The translations under genes were made by a program, and so were the position numbers. From Streptomyces sp. 1331.2 (GTDB lineage Bacteria > Actinomycetota > Actinomycetes > Streptomycetales > Streptomycetaceae), in contig NZ_OBMJ01000002.1 in assembly GCF_900199205.1 (NCBI RefSeq), positions 372,001-436,000 on the forward strand: a DNA stretch of 64,000 bases, read 5' to 3'. The notes beneath the pieces are model-generated. The model had not been told where the DNA came from, did not search any database, and saw only the letters and a program-made list of their open reading frames with translations. Of the stretch, positions 54,299 to 63,480 are shown one piece after another. How positions within the stretch are numbered: position 1 is the stretch's first letter; every line of letters starts with the position of its first letter.

Positions 54299-54361
54299 GG
54301 TCGGTTCCTCAGGGGTCGGCGCGGTGGTACCGGCGTCACGGAGCGTGGCGGTGGCGGATCG

Positions 54362-54802
54362 TCAGGAGCGGCGCTCGGAGCGGTTCTTCAGGCAGGTGAG
54401 CCAGTCCTCCAGGGACGTGCGCAGGGCGGCGCCGAGCTGGTCGGCGGCGGCTTCCACGGGGGCGCCGCTCCAGGACTCCTCGGTGCGGACGAGCACCCGG
54501 TCGCCGGCGCGCTCGAAGGTCCACACGTGGACGCCGTCGATGCCGTGCGCGGGCCCGCCCCACACGATCCGGGCGCCGGGCACCAGCTCGTGGACGGTGG
54601 AGGTGATGTCCAGCTCGTGGGTGCGCCAGGTGAACGAGCTGCCCTCGGCGAGCGGGCCGTCCAGGCGGGCCTGGTCGATGTCGGTGTTCCACACCGGCCA
54701 GTCGCCGATGCCGGTGTGCAGGGCCCACACCCGCTCCAGCGGGGCGTCGATCTCGGTGGACAGGCGGACGATGACGGGTGCGGTCTCGTCGATGGTGGTC
54801 AT
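54362..54802 (-). CDS. SRPBCC-family protein (cytoplasmic paralogue)
   Basis: This 146-residue protein is a single START/polyketide-cyclase-like SRPBCC domain. It shares with its two neighbours the blocks IDAPLERVWALHTGIGDWPVWNTDI, LDITSTVHELVPGARIVWGGPAHGIDGVHVWTF and VRTEESWSGAPV. There is no signal peptide. It lies between the MFS gene (72 bases) and the carotenoid oxygenase (63 bases), so it is surely co-transcribed with them. Binding of a hydrophobic substrate or product of the oxygenase is inferred. Confidence 0.85.
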   Translation of the reverse strand: MTTIDETAPVIVRLSTEIDAPLERVWALHTGIGDWPVWNTDIDQARLDGPLAEGSSFTWRTHELDITSTVHELVPGARIVWGGPAHGIDGVHVWTFERAGDRVLVRTEESWSGAPVEAAADQLGAALRTSLEDWLTCLKNRSERRS

Positions 54803-54874
54803 GGCGGGGTTCCTCTCGGTCGGTGTGTGGCGGATTGCCGGGGGGCTGGCGGGAATCGCCGGGGGAGGGGGTGG

Positions 54875-56326
54875 TCAGTGCGGGCCGTGAACGGTGGGCC
54901 GGGCAGCGGGGTTCGGGGCGTCGGTGGGGTCGGTGAAGTCGGTGGGAGTGCGCCGGGTCAGGCGGGCCGCGAGCAGGGCGGTGGCGGCCAGGACGGCGGC
55001 GGAGGCGGCGAAGGCGCTGCGGTAGCCGGAGGTCAGCGCCTCCGGGTCGGGCCGGTGGCCGCCGGCGTGGGCGGTGACGGTTCCCGCGACGGTCGCGAGG
55101 ACGGCGAGCCCGACGGCGCCGCCCACCTGGCGGGTGGTGTTGACCAGCCCGCCCGCCAGTCCTGCGTCCGCGCCGGTGACCCCTTCGACGGACAGGGCGG
55201 TCAGCTGCACGAAGGCGATGCTCAGACCGACTCCGACGAGGAGGCTGGGGCCCAGGACGTCGGTCGGGAAGCCGCCGTCGGCACTGATCCGGGACAGCCA
55301 CAGCATCCCGGCCGCCTCGGCCAGCAGGGCCCCGACCAGCGCGGCCCGGGTGCCGACCCGGCGGGCGAGGGCGGGGGCGAGTGCGGCACCGGCCATGTTG
55401 GCACCGGCGAGCGGGAGTTGGCCGAGGCCCGTGGTCAACGGGTCTTCGCCGAGGACCTGTTGCTGGTAGAGCGGGAGGAAGTAGAACAGGGCGATCCAGG
55501 TTGAGCCGAACAGGCCCATCAGCAGGTTCCCGGCCGCCACCCTCCCGCCCGCGAACAGACGCGGCGGAACCAGCGGGGCCGCGGCGCGGCGCTCGATCCG
55601 GAGGAAGACCAGCGCGAGTGCGGTGGCGGCACCGAACGCGGCGAGGACCCGGATGTCGGTCCAGCCGTCGCGGCGGGCCGTGGTCAGGCCCCACACCAGG
55701 GCGGTCACGGACATGGCGCTGGCCGCGGTGCCGGCGAGGTCGAAGCCGACTCGGTCGGCGGGAGGGGTGGACGGGACGAACGTGAGCGTCGCCACCAGGA
55801 CCGCGAACGTTCCGATCGTCACCGCATGGAAGATCCACGGCCATCCCCACGCCCGGGTGAGCACCCCTCCGAGTACCACTCCCGCCGCACCTCCCGCACC
55901 GGACACCGCGCCCCAGACCGCGAGCGCCCTGGTCCGGCCGGGGCCCGGCGGATGGAGGTCCATGGCCAGGGCGAGTGCGGCGGGGGCGATCGCCGCCGCG
56001 CCGACGCCCTGCGCGGCGCGGGCGGCGATGAGGACACCGGGTGAGGCGGCCAGCGCGGCGGTGGCCGAGGCAGCCCCGAACGCGCCCAGGCCGACGAGCA
56101 GCACCCGGCGCCGGCCCAGGAGGTCGGCGGCGCGCCCGCCGGCCGGCAGCAGCGCGCCGAAGGCCAGGCCGTAGGCGTTGACCACCCACGTGGTGGCGGC
56201 GTCGGAGAGCCCCACGCCGTCCCGGATCTGCGGCAGCGCGACGTTGACGATCGAGGTGGCGAGCATGACGGTGAACTGGCCCGCGGCCAGTACCGCGAGG
56301 ACGGCGCCGGGAGGCGGTTTGCGCAT
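54875..56326 (-). CDS. DHA2-type MFS transporter (14 TM)
   Basis: This is a 483-residue membrane protein. It has motif A-like GGRAADLLGRRRVLLVG, the GVGAAAIAPAALAL region and 14 hydrophobic stretches, typical of the DHA2/EmrB-QacA drug:H+ antiporters (TMAB near MRKPPPGAVLAVLAAGQFTVMLATSIVNVALPQI). It lies between two SRPBCC genes, with gaps of 51 and 72 bases. It probably exports the compound handled by the oxygenase and SRPBCC proteins. Confidence 0.88.
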   Translation of the reverse strand: MRKPPPGAVLAVLAAGQFTVMLATSIVNVALPQIRDGVGLSDAATTWVVNAYGLAFGALLPAGGRAADLLGRRRVLLVGLGAFGAASATAALAASPGVLIAARAAQGVGAAAIAPAALALAMDLHPPGPGRTRALAVWGAVSGAGGAAGVVLGGVLTRAWGWPWIFHAVTIGTFAVLVATLTFVPSTPPADRVGFDLAGTAASAMSVTALVWGLTTARRDGWTDIRVLAAFGAATALALVFLRIERRAAAPLVPPRLFAGGRVAAGNLLMGLFGSTWIALFYFLPLYQQQVLGEDPLTTGLGQLPLAGANMAGAALAPALARRVGTRAALVGALLAEAAGMLWLSRISADGGFPTDVLGPSLLVGVGLSIAFVQLTALSVEGVTGADAGLAGGLVNTTRQVGGAVGLAVLATVAGTVTAHAGGHRPDPEALTSGYRSAFAASAAVLAATALLAARLTRRTPTDFTDPTDAPNPAARPTVHGPH

Positions 56327-56377
56327 GGGGGGCTCCTGACGGGCCGGTGGGTGGGGGACTGGGGCGTCCGGCGGCGT

Positions 56378-56833
56378 TCAGCGCGGGGCGCGTTCGGCAG
56401 CGGACCTCAGATGGAGGAGCCACTGGAGCAGGGACTGGTCGAGCGCCTGCCCGATGCCTGCGGGATCGGCTCGCACGGGCGCGCCGTCCCAGGACTCCTC
56501 CGTGGCGACGAGGGTCGCTCCCGCCGAGGGCGTGAGCCTCCACTGATGGATCGCGGTGATGCCCTGGGACTGCCCGCCCCACAGGATCAGGCGGGGCGCC
56601 TCGACCGCGTACACGGTGGAGGTGATGTCCAGTCCGGCGGTCCGCCAGTGGAACACCGCGCCCGGCGTCAACGGGGTCAGCGCCCGGGCCTCGGTGATGT
56701 CCGGCTGCCACGACGGCCAGTCGGGCACGGAGGCCAGCAGATCCCAGACGGCGGGGGCCGGGGCGCTGATCGGCAGTTCACGACGGGCGAGGACCGCAGC
56801 GGCCCGGTCGATGCCCGAGGGCGTGTTCTTCAT
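56378..56833 (-). CDS. SRPBCC-family protein (cytoplasmic paralogue)
   Basis: This 151-residue protein is the third SRPBCC copy of the locus. Its blocks ISAPAPAVWDLLASVPDWPSWQPDITEARAL, LDITSTVYAVEAPRLILWGGQSQGITAIHQWRL and VATEESWDGAPV align with those of 54362 and 52317. There is no signal peptide. It is the first gene of the run after the LAL regulator (244-base gap), so the promoter of the whole run probably lies in 56834-57076. Confidence 0.85.
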   Translation of the reverse strand: MKNTPSGIDRAAAVLARRELPISAPAPAVWDLLASVPDWPSWQPDITEARALTPLTPGAVFHWRTAGLDITSTVYAVEAPRLILWGGQSQGITAIHQWRLTPSAGATLVATEESWDGAPVRADPAGIGQALDQSLLQWLLHLRSAAERAPR

Positions 56834-57076
56834 GGGCCCGAGTCTCGTCCGGCAGGCCCCACGCCCTCATCGGCGAAAGTCGCCTAGGCGACTGCCTAAG
56901 TCGCCCGGACACCGATACCGAGACGCGCAGCGGTATCGCCCCGTACGACCCGACGGGCTGACGGCACAGCACGGAACCTCGCGCGGCCGACGTCGTCCGC
57001 GCTCCCCCCGGGGCGGCGTCGAGGGACGGCCGCGTCCCGGACAGCAGGCCGTCACCTGGCCGGCAGGACGGGCTTC

Positions 57077-59781
57077 CTAGGTCGTCTGCCCGACAACGGC
57101 GGCGAGCTGGCGGCGGGAGGTGATATCGAGCTTCTTGAAGACGCTCCGGAGGTGGGCGTCGATGGTCCGGGGGCTGAGGAACAAACGGTCGGCGACCTCC
57201 CGGGAGGTCGCGCCGGTCGCTACCAGCCTGGCGATGTTCAACTCTTGACCGGTCAACGCCTCCATCCCCCCGAGCGTGGCGGACCTGACCTGCTCGCCGG
57301 CGGCGACCAGCTCGACCCGGGCCCGTTCGGCGAACCCCTCCGCACCCGTCGCGGTGAACAGCCCGTGGGCCGCGCGCAGCGCGTGGCGCGCCTCCAGGCG
57401 ACGGCCGTCCCGGCGCAGCCACGCCCCTTGGTGCAGCAGGGCCCGGCCGTGCCACAGGCGCAGGCCGGCGGCGTCCAGCCGTGCCACGGCCTCGGCGTGG
57501 AGCGGCTCGGGGTCGTCGGACAGCAGGGCGGCGAGGTGCGCGCGCACGCCGAGCGCCCAGTCGGTGTTCGCGGCACGGGCGTGGTCCGACAGCCGGGCGA
57601 ACGCCTCGCGGGCCGTATCGTCCTCACCGCAGCGCAGTGCCGCTTCGACCAGTTCGGGCAGGGCGAGGCTGGAGGTCCCGAGGTCACCGTCGGTCAGGGC
57701 CAGCCGGGCCGAGGCCAGCGCCGTGCGGTGGTCGGCGGTCCCGTTGGCGTGGAGGGCCGCCGCCGCGTGGGCGGTCGCCGTCAGCATGCCTTTGCGCCGC
57801 GCGTGGGACTCGGCCAGGACCCGGGCGATCAGGGGTTGCGCCTCGGCGGCGCCGCCGCGCAGCGCGGCGGCGAACAGTCGGCCGTACCAGTGCCGCGGGA
57901 CTCCGGTCACGTCGGCTATCGCGTCGGCTTCGCTGTTCAGAGCGGAGGCCGTGAGCAGGTCGCCGCGCTGGACGGCTGCCATGGCCTGCATCCAGAGCCC
58001 GACCGGGAGGATCATCAGCGTTCCGTCGGTCCGGGCGCTGTCGACGGCACGGGTGGCGAGTTCGTCCTCCAGGGCGACGTCCCACAGCTCGATGGCCAGC
58101 AGAGCGGCGAGCGACAGGCGGCGCGTCCACAGCGGATCGGTGACGTCCGACAGCAAGCGCAGCAGCCTCGGGACCGCTGCGAGGTCGTCGTCGAGGTAGG
58201 CGACGAGCGCGTCCAGCAGTTCGTCGGCCGTGGTGCGGTCCCCCGTCGCGGCAGGGGCGCGCCGGGCTGCTTCCAGGGCGTGGCGCGCGGCGGCGGAGAC
58301 GCGGCCGACGACAAGCCCCGCCTGCAGGGCGTCGAGCAGGTGGAGCCGGCCCCGGGCGGGATCGAGAGCGGCGGCCCTGATGAGGTGGCCGACCGCGTCG
58401 GCCGCGCCGTCGCGGAAGAACGCCGCCCGGCCGCGCAGGAGTTCGGCCTCCACCCGGCCCGTGCCGTCGATCGGGCCGCTTTCGGCCGCCTCGACCAGCG
58501 TGATCGCGTTCTCGAAGGAGCCGGCCTCCAGCGCGGCCCGCGCCGCCTTGAGGCTTCGTCCGGCACGCAGGCGCGGATCGGCCGTGAGGGCCGCGGCCTG
58601 TCCGAGGAAGGCCGCCTCGGCGGCGGCACCGCCCCTGCCCGCGCGCGCTGCGCGCAGCGCAGCAGCTCGGCCGCGACGTCCTCGTCGGGGCGGGGCGCGG
58701 CCTGGGCCCGGTGCCAGGACCGCCGGTCGGGCGCGGTCAGCGGGTCGGTGGCATCGGCGAGTGCCGCGTGGACGCGGCGGCGCTCGGCCGGCGACGCGGA
58801 CGTGTACACCGCGGAGCGCACCAGCGGGTGCCGGAACCGGGACTGGCCGCCCAGCTCGATCAGGTCCGTGGCTTCGGCCTCCGATCCGGCTTCCGGCGCC
58901 ACGTCCAGGTCGTCGGCGGCCCGCCACAGCAGGCCCGGATCCCCGGTCGGCTCCGCGGCCGCGACGAGGAGCAGCGTGCGCGCGCCGTCGGAAAGTTGGG
59001 AGATGCGTTCCTGGTAGCTGCGCTCGATGCGGTTGGCGGGCGAGACCGGAGCGGGCAGCCCGTACCCTCCGGCCAGACCTGCGGGGCCCAGGCGGCGCGG
59101 CAGTTCCAACAGGGCGAGCGGGTTTCCGCGGGCCTCCGCGAGGATCCGTTCGCGCACCCGCTCGTCCAGCGGGCCCGGGAGGCGGGAGGACAGCAGGGTC
59201 CGGGCCGCCTGGTCGGGCAGCCTGGACAGCGTCAGCGCCGTCAGCCCTTCGAGTTCCGCGACGGCGTGCGGGTCACGCACTCCGAACACGATCGCCACCG
59301 GCTCGTCCGCGATCCGCCGGGCCACGAACGCCAGCACCTGAGCCGACGCCCGGTCCAACCACTGCGCGTCGTCCACGACGCACACCACCGGCGCCTCGGC
59401 CGCGGCATCGGACAGCAGGCCCAGCAGGCCGAGGCCGACGGTGAAGCGGCTCGGTGTGCCACCGTCCCGCAGCCCCATGGCCACGGCCAGGTCCTCCCGG
59501 TGCGCGGAGGGCAGCCGCTCGATCCGGTCGTGCAACGCGTGGGTGAGCTGGTGCACCGCCGCGTAGGCGAACTCCGCTTCGAACTCAGCCCCGTTCACCC
59601 ACAGCAGCCGTACGCCCTCGACCCCTTCGGTGACATGACGCAGCAACGTGGTCTTGCCGATACCGGCTTCCCCGCGAACGACGGCCGCCCCGCCCCGCCC
59701 CGCTCGTGCGGCGGCGACCAGTTCAGCGAGAGCGACGCGGTCGGTGGGCGGGAAGTACTCGGAGCCGGTCACAAGAGCCAC
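57077..59781 (-). CDS. LuxR-family LAL regulator (AAA ATPase + HTH), one frameshift
   Basis: This is a large regulator of about 900 residues. The N-terminal ATPase has Walker A GEAGIGKTTLL and Walker B VCVVDDAQWLD. A long helical middle part follows, then a C-terminal LuxR helix-turn-helix (LTGQELNIARLVATGATSREVADRLFLSPRTIDAHLRSVFKKL). The frame changes once near 58640, between RCAQRARA and RGGAAAEAAFLGQ, in a GC-repetitive stretch; both halves are otherwise intact, so this may be a sequencing error. It lies directly upstream of the SRPBCC/MFS/carotenoid oxygenase run, in the same direction, and is the obvious candidate for its activator. Confidence 0.85.
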
Positions 59782-60121
59782 GTCGGAATCATGTCATGCC
59801 CTCTGAACTCGGCGGATACGCCGAGTCGTGGACAACCGCGCCTTCCGTCCGACCGCCGACCGGTCGACGGCCGAGGACGTCAGGGCCCCACCTTCATGGA
59901 GGCGTGGTGCCTTCGCGACAGGATCGTTGCCGAAGGAGGCTCGCTCCGGCCACGGCTGCTCGGCACTGGCGACCGCGGCCGCCGAACTGCCCGTCCCCAC
60001 GTCGGGCCGGTGGCCTCCATCGACCGCCCCTCGTGCACCGGCTGGAGGAGGCGGCGTGAGAGCGCGAAAGGGCCTATGTGGGAGAGTACGTGGCGATCAC
60101 GAATCCTGGGGGGTGGGATCA
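59782..60121. other. no gene seen
   Basis: This region lies between the divergent LAL and lipoprotein genes and should hold both promoters. I see no clear repeats or coding sense. The GGGGGGTGGGA before GTG 60122 is the probable ribosome site. Confidence 0.45.
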
Positions 60122-60832
60122 GTGCGCACACGTCACTGCGCGGTGGTGGGGATCGTTCTGGCGGTTCTCGGGGTGTCGGCCTGCGCGGCCGACCGGAAGG
60201 CCGGGCCGGAGGCAGCCGCGACCTCCGGCCCGGTGGCAGCGCCCAGGAACCTGCGCGAGGGCCTGCTGACCCAGGAGCGGCTGCCCAAGGGGTTCCGGCT
60301 GACCAAGGTGGAGGCCGACCCGACGTCGACCGCCGCTTCGACCACGCCCGTCCCCATCGCCTCGCTTCGGTGTGACGAACTCGAGGTCGACTCCTTCATG
60401 ACGAGGCACGCCCCACCCTTGGAGAACGTGGCGGCGGACCTGGAACGGACGCCGACCGGCGGCGAGGGCGACGGCTGGTTCGGCCGGGAGCTGCTCGACC
60501 GCTACGCGCCAGGCCGAGCGGCCGAGGTCATGGACGCCATCCGCGGTGCCGCGAAGCGCTGCGCCTCCTTCACCACCACACTCACGGACGGCACGAAGAT
60601 CCGGGAGACCGCGTCCGTCACGCCGGCCGGGGTGCCGGCCGACGACAGCCTCCTGATCCACTTCACCTCGACCTTCCCCGGGGCCTCGAAACCCTTCGAG
60701 AAGGTCACCGGTTTCGCCCGCCAGGGCGACGTGATCCTCGTGGTGCAGCACTCCTCCAGCCATGAGCCGTCCACGGACACCCAAGAGGTCCTCGCCGCCG
60801 CCGTGAAGTCGTACCGTTCCGCCGGCGGCTGA
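60122..60832 (+). CDS. secreted lipoprotein, unknown
   Basis: This 236-residue protein starts at GTG 60122. It has a lipoprotein signal (VRTRHCAVVGIVLAVLGVSAC) with lipobox VSAC, so Cys21 is the likely lipidated residue. The mature part has SLRCDELEVDSFMTRHAPP and paired cysteines (Cys in SLRC and KRCASF) that could form a disulfide, plus a C-terminal GFARQGDVILVVQHSS strand. It resembles the many small Streptomyces lipoproteins without assigned function. No operon partner. Confidence 0.75.
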   Translation: MRTRHCAVVGIVLAVLGVSACAADRKAGPEAAATSGPVAAPRNLREGLLTQERLPKGFRLTKVEADPTSTAASTTPVPIASLRCDELEVDSFMTRHAPPLENVAADLERTPTGGEGDGWFGRELLDRYAPGRAAEVMDAIRGAAKRCASFTTTLTDGTKIRETASVTPAGVPADDSLLIHFTSTFPGASKPFEKVTGFARQGDVILVVQHSSSHEPSTDTQEVLAAAVKSYRSAGG

Positions 60833-61003
60833 CGCCGCGCGCCCCGGTCCTCCATCTCCGAGGTCCCCCAGAGCGGGAACCAACGATCGTTCTTGCACGC
60901 CGCCGTCGCTGCTCCGTGGGTCCTGATCGCCGAGTACAACGCGGCACTGCAACGCGGGGGCAACAGTGCCGAACTATGTCCGGCGAGGGGCCGGCGGGTG
61001 TGG

Positions 61004-61423
61004 TCAGGCAGGTTGACTGGTGCGGGTGAGCGCGTGGGTGAGGAGGCGGATGGCGGCTTCGGCGTCGGCGAGTTCGGCGTCGGTGGGCAGGACGGCCCCG
61101 AAGGAGCGGCCGCCGGGGGCGTCCAGGGCGCGCCAGTGGAGGACGGGTGCGAGGTGGCTGCTGGCGTCGGCGAGGAACCAGGCGAGGTGGCCGTGGGTGC
61201 GGGCGACGGTCAGGGCGAGGGCGGCGAGGGCCTCGCGCAGCGCGGCGAGCCGCTCGATCCGCGGCAGCGCTTCGTGGGTGCCCGCGGGGCCGACGGCGCC
61301 CGCGAGAGCTGCGGCCGTCTCCCGGGCCAAGGCCGCGTCGGTGGCGGTGAGCTGCCATGTTCCGTCGGTGAGCTGGAGTTCCGCCTCGTCGACGACGCGG
61401 TCGACCGCTTTCAACATGCCCAT
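61004..61423 (-). CDS. hypothetical protein
   Basis: This 139-residue, helix-rich, leucine- and alanine-rich protein (VDEAELQLTDGTWQLTATDAALARETAAALAGAVG, then LRLLTHAL-type end) has no signal peptide, membrane segment or motif I recognise. Start ATG 61423. Codon bias is that of real Streptomyces genes, which is the main support. Confidence 0.5.
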   Translation of the reverse strand: MGMLKAVDRVVDEAELQLTDGTWQLTATDAALARETAAALAGAVGPAGTHEALPRIERLAALREALAALALTVARTHGHLAWFLADASSHLAPVLHWRALDAPGGRSFGAVLPTDAELADAEAAIRLLTHALTRTSQPA

Positions 61424-61868
61424 GGCGTGACCCTATCGGCGGGGCTGTTCGGGGGAAATGGGATCAGCCCGCCGGGGTGTGACCTGTTGGCGTGCGTGGG
61501 GGTGGTTCGGCCCTGCAGGCCGGGCTGTCTGGACCTTTGGTTGTGCCATCGCCGCTCGCGCGCGGATCGTCGGCGGCCAGGTCCTCCCGGGCCTGCCGAC
61601 CTCCGCCTGACCCTGCGTCCGCTCCGGCTGCCGCTACCTCATGCTGCTGACCTGCGGTGGCCACCTTTGCTGGCACAAACCGCCATCCGTCCCGGTGACC
61701 CATCTCACCGGATGTTGATCAGTCTCAGCGAGGTTTGTCCGGAGATCCGGCGGGCGTGTACCGGATCGGGTGATCTTCCCTGGCCTCGCCTTGTGTGATG
61801 GGCCCGTCACTGGATGTGCTGGCGAGTGCAGGGCCGACCACCGGCCCTCCGAAGAGGAGCTGCACTTC
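61424..61868. other. no gene seen
   Basis: There is no supported gene. On the minus strand 61640-61760 carries coding-like sense (PDLRTNLAETDQHPVRWVTGTDGG) that may be debris of a mobile element. GAAGAGGAGC at 61851-61860 is the ribosome site of the next gene. Confidence 0.4.
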
Positions 61869-62265
61869 ATGAAGATCCCTGTGAGCACTGACGTCACGGT
61901 CCGGGACAAGTCCGCCTGGGTCCGCTGGCTGCCCAACGCCCTGCCGGCGGCCGGCTACATCACGCTGGACAACTCCTCGGACCAGCGCCTCGACATCACC
62001 AAGATCACGAGCCCCCGATTACCAGAAGATCACGATCTACCAGACCACCACCGAGAGCGAGACCTCGAAGATGGTCAAACTGGACAAGGTCACCCTGTCC
62101 GCCAAGGGCGGCTTCGCCTTCACGCCGGGCGAGCACCACCTCATGCTGGAGAAGCCGACCCGCCTGATCAAGCCCGGCGACAACGCCAAGATCGTCTTCT
62201 TCCTGAGCGACGGCAAGGTCTTCAAGGCCCGCATCCCCGTGCGCACCTCCCCCGAGCTGTACTGA
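61869..62265 (+). CDS. PCu(A)C-like copper-chaperone domain protein, one frameshift
   Basis: Start ATG 61869. The sense is DKSAWVRWLPNALPAAGYITLDNSSDQRLDITKITSP. After a one-base shift in a C run (five C where four fit, about 62012-62016) it continues YQKITIYQTTTESETSKMVKLDKVTLSAKGGFAFTPGEHHLMLEKPTRLIKPGDNAKIVFFLSDG. This is the PCu(A)C fold, with the HLML histidine/methionine block. The first ligand position (usually HxM) reads IYQT, so copper binding may be altered. There is no signal peptide, unusual for a family that acts outside the membrane. It lies upstream of a LodA-type quinone oxidase gene. Confidence 0.7.
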
Positions 62266-62293
62266 CCCGCCCACGCACCCAGGAGAGCCGGAC

Positions 62294-62671
62294 ATGACCG
62301 TCTTCCACCTCGACCTCGGCGACAACCGGACCGAACCGCTGGACTCCGTCGCCCAGCTCGAACTCATCAACACCCCCGTCGACCTCGACACCTACCTCTC
62401 CGGTGACTACCGGGCCCCCGTGCCGCTGTGGGGCAGCGTGGTCCTCACCCGCGGCGACGACCGCCACGCCGCCACCACTCAGTGGGTCGAGGACGTCGAG
62501 AACACCGCCACCCACCAGGACGTCGTCCTCATCGCCGGCGACCCCGCCGACCCCACCTCCCGCCGCGTCCGCCTCGCCGACGCCTGGGCCAGCGCCACCT
62601 ACCACCTCGACGAGGACGACGACCCCGACGCCTTCGCCATCACCTTCGCCGACATCACCGTAGAGAAGTAA
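62294..62671 (+). CDS. hypothetical acidic protein
   Basis: This 125-residue, strongly acidic, beta-rich protein (MTVFHLDLGDNRTEPLDSVAQLELINTPVDLDTYLSGDYRAPVPLWGSVVLTRGDD, ending FAITFADITVEK) starts at ATG 62294, after AGGAGAG. It follows the PCu(A)C-like gene by 28 bases, so it is probably co-transcribed with it. No family recognised. It may belong with the quinone-oxidase locus downstream. Confidence 0.6.
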   Translation: MTVFHLDLGDNRTEPLDSVAQLELINTPVDLDTYLSGDYRAPVPLWGSVVLTRGDDRHAATTQWVEDVENTATHQDVVLIAGDPADPTSRRVRLADAWASATYHLDEDDDPDAFAITFADITVEK

Positions 62672-62774
62672 CCCACCCCACCCACCAGCAACGCAGGGCG
62701 GGCCCGTCACAGGCCATGGGCCCGCCCGCGTCAGCGAAGGGCTGCCCGCCTCGCTGCGCCTCCGCCTGGCCTGC

Positions 62775-63235
62775 TTGCCGCCAGGGTCGTCTCGCGCCGC
62801 CGCGGCCCTGGATGCTCGCCGCAACGACGTGGACGGCCGGGAGCAGGCCGAGGGTGTCGGTGACGATGAACCTCTTGCGGCCCTTGACCTTCTTGCCCGC
62901 GTCGAAGCCCCTCCAGGCAGCGGGACGGTGTCGGCGGTGCGGACCGACTGCGAGTCGATCAGGTCCGCACTCGGCTCTGCGTCGCGGCCATCGGCTTCAC
63001 GGTGCCACCACGTGAAGTACCAGTACACCGTTGGCCACGGGGCGAAGTCCTTCGGAAGCTGTCGCCAGGCGCACCCGGTCCGCACCACGTAGAAGATCGC
63101 GTCCACGATCCGCCGCCGCGGATGCTTCTCCCCGCCGCCCGCCCTCCGGACCCACCCGCGGCGGCGAGAGCAACGGCTCCACCAGCGCCCACTGTTCATC
63201 CGTCAGGTCCGACGGATACCCGCCCCAACACGGCT
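62775..63235 (-). pseudogene. IS5-family transposase remnant
   Basis: The minus strand reads YPSDLTDEQWALVEPLLSPPRVGPEGG, then KHPRRRIVDAIFYVVRTGCAWRQLPKDFAPWPTVYWYFTWWHRE, then, after an internal deletion, DGRDAEPSADLIDSQSVRTADTV and shifted pieces like VKGRKRFIVTDTLGLL. This is the N-terminal half of an IS5-type DDE transposase with several frame breaks. On the plus strand 63240-63322 another short tail (LLRTQVLGGVINEYGYAA) resembles an integrase C-terminus. It separates the 62294 gene from the LodA-type gene. Confidence 0.75.
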
Positions 63236-63480
63236 CACGGTGAGCACGGTCTTACCGCTCACCGGCTCCTCCGCACCCAAGTGCTCGGCGGCGTCATCAA
63301 CGAGTACGGATACGCGGCCTGACCAGCAGCGACCGGTTTCCGAACGGCACAGGATTCCCGCCTCACTCTCCCGAGTGGTCATGCGTGTCCCTCCAATCGG
63401 ATCAGAGCCTCCTCCCATAGTGTTTGCGAACGAACCTTCGGCTCGTAGCCGGATCCCCGGAATTGGAGGCACCGAGCCAG

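Noticed and set aside
62294-62671. Type VI Hcp-like tube protein for the small acidic gene
   Set aside because: The beta-rich acidic sequence gave a vague impression only. No Hcp motif or secretion-system neighbour is present.
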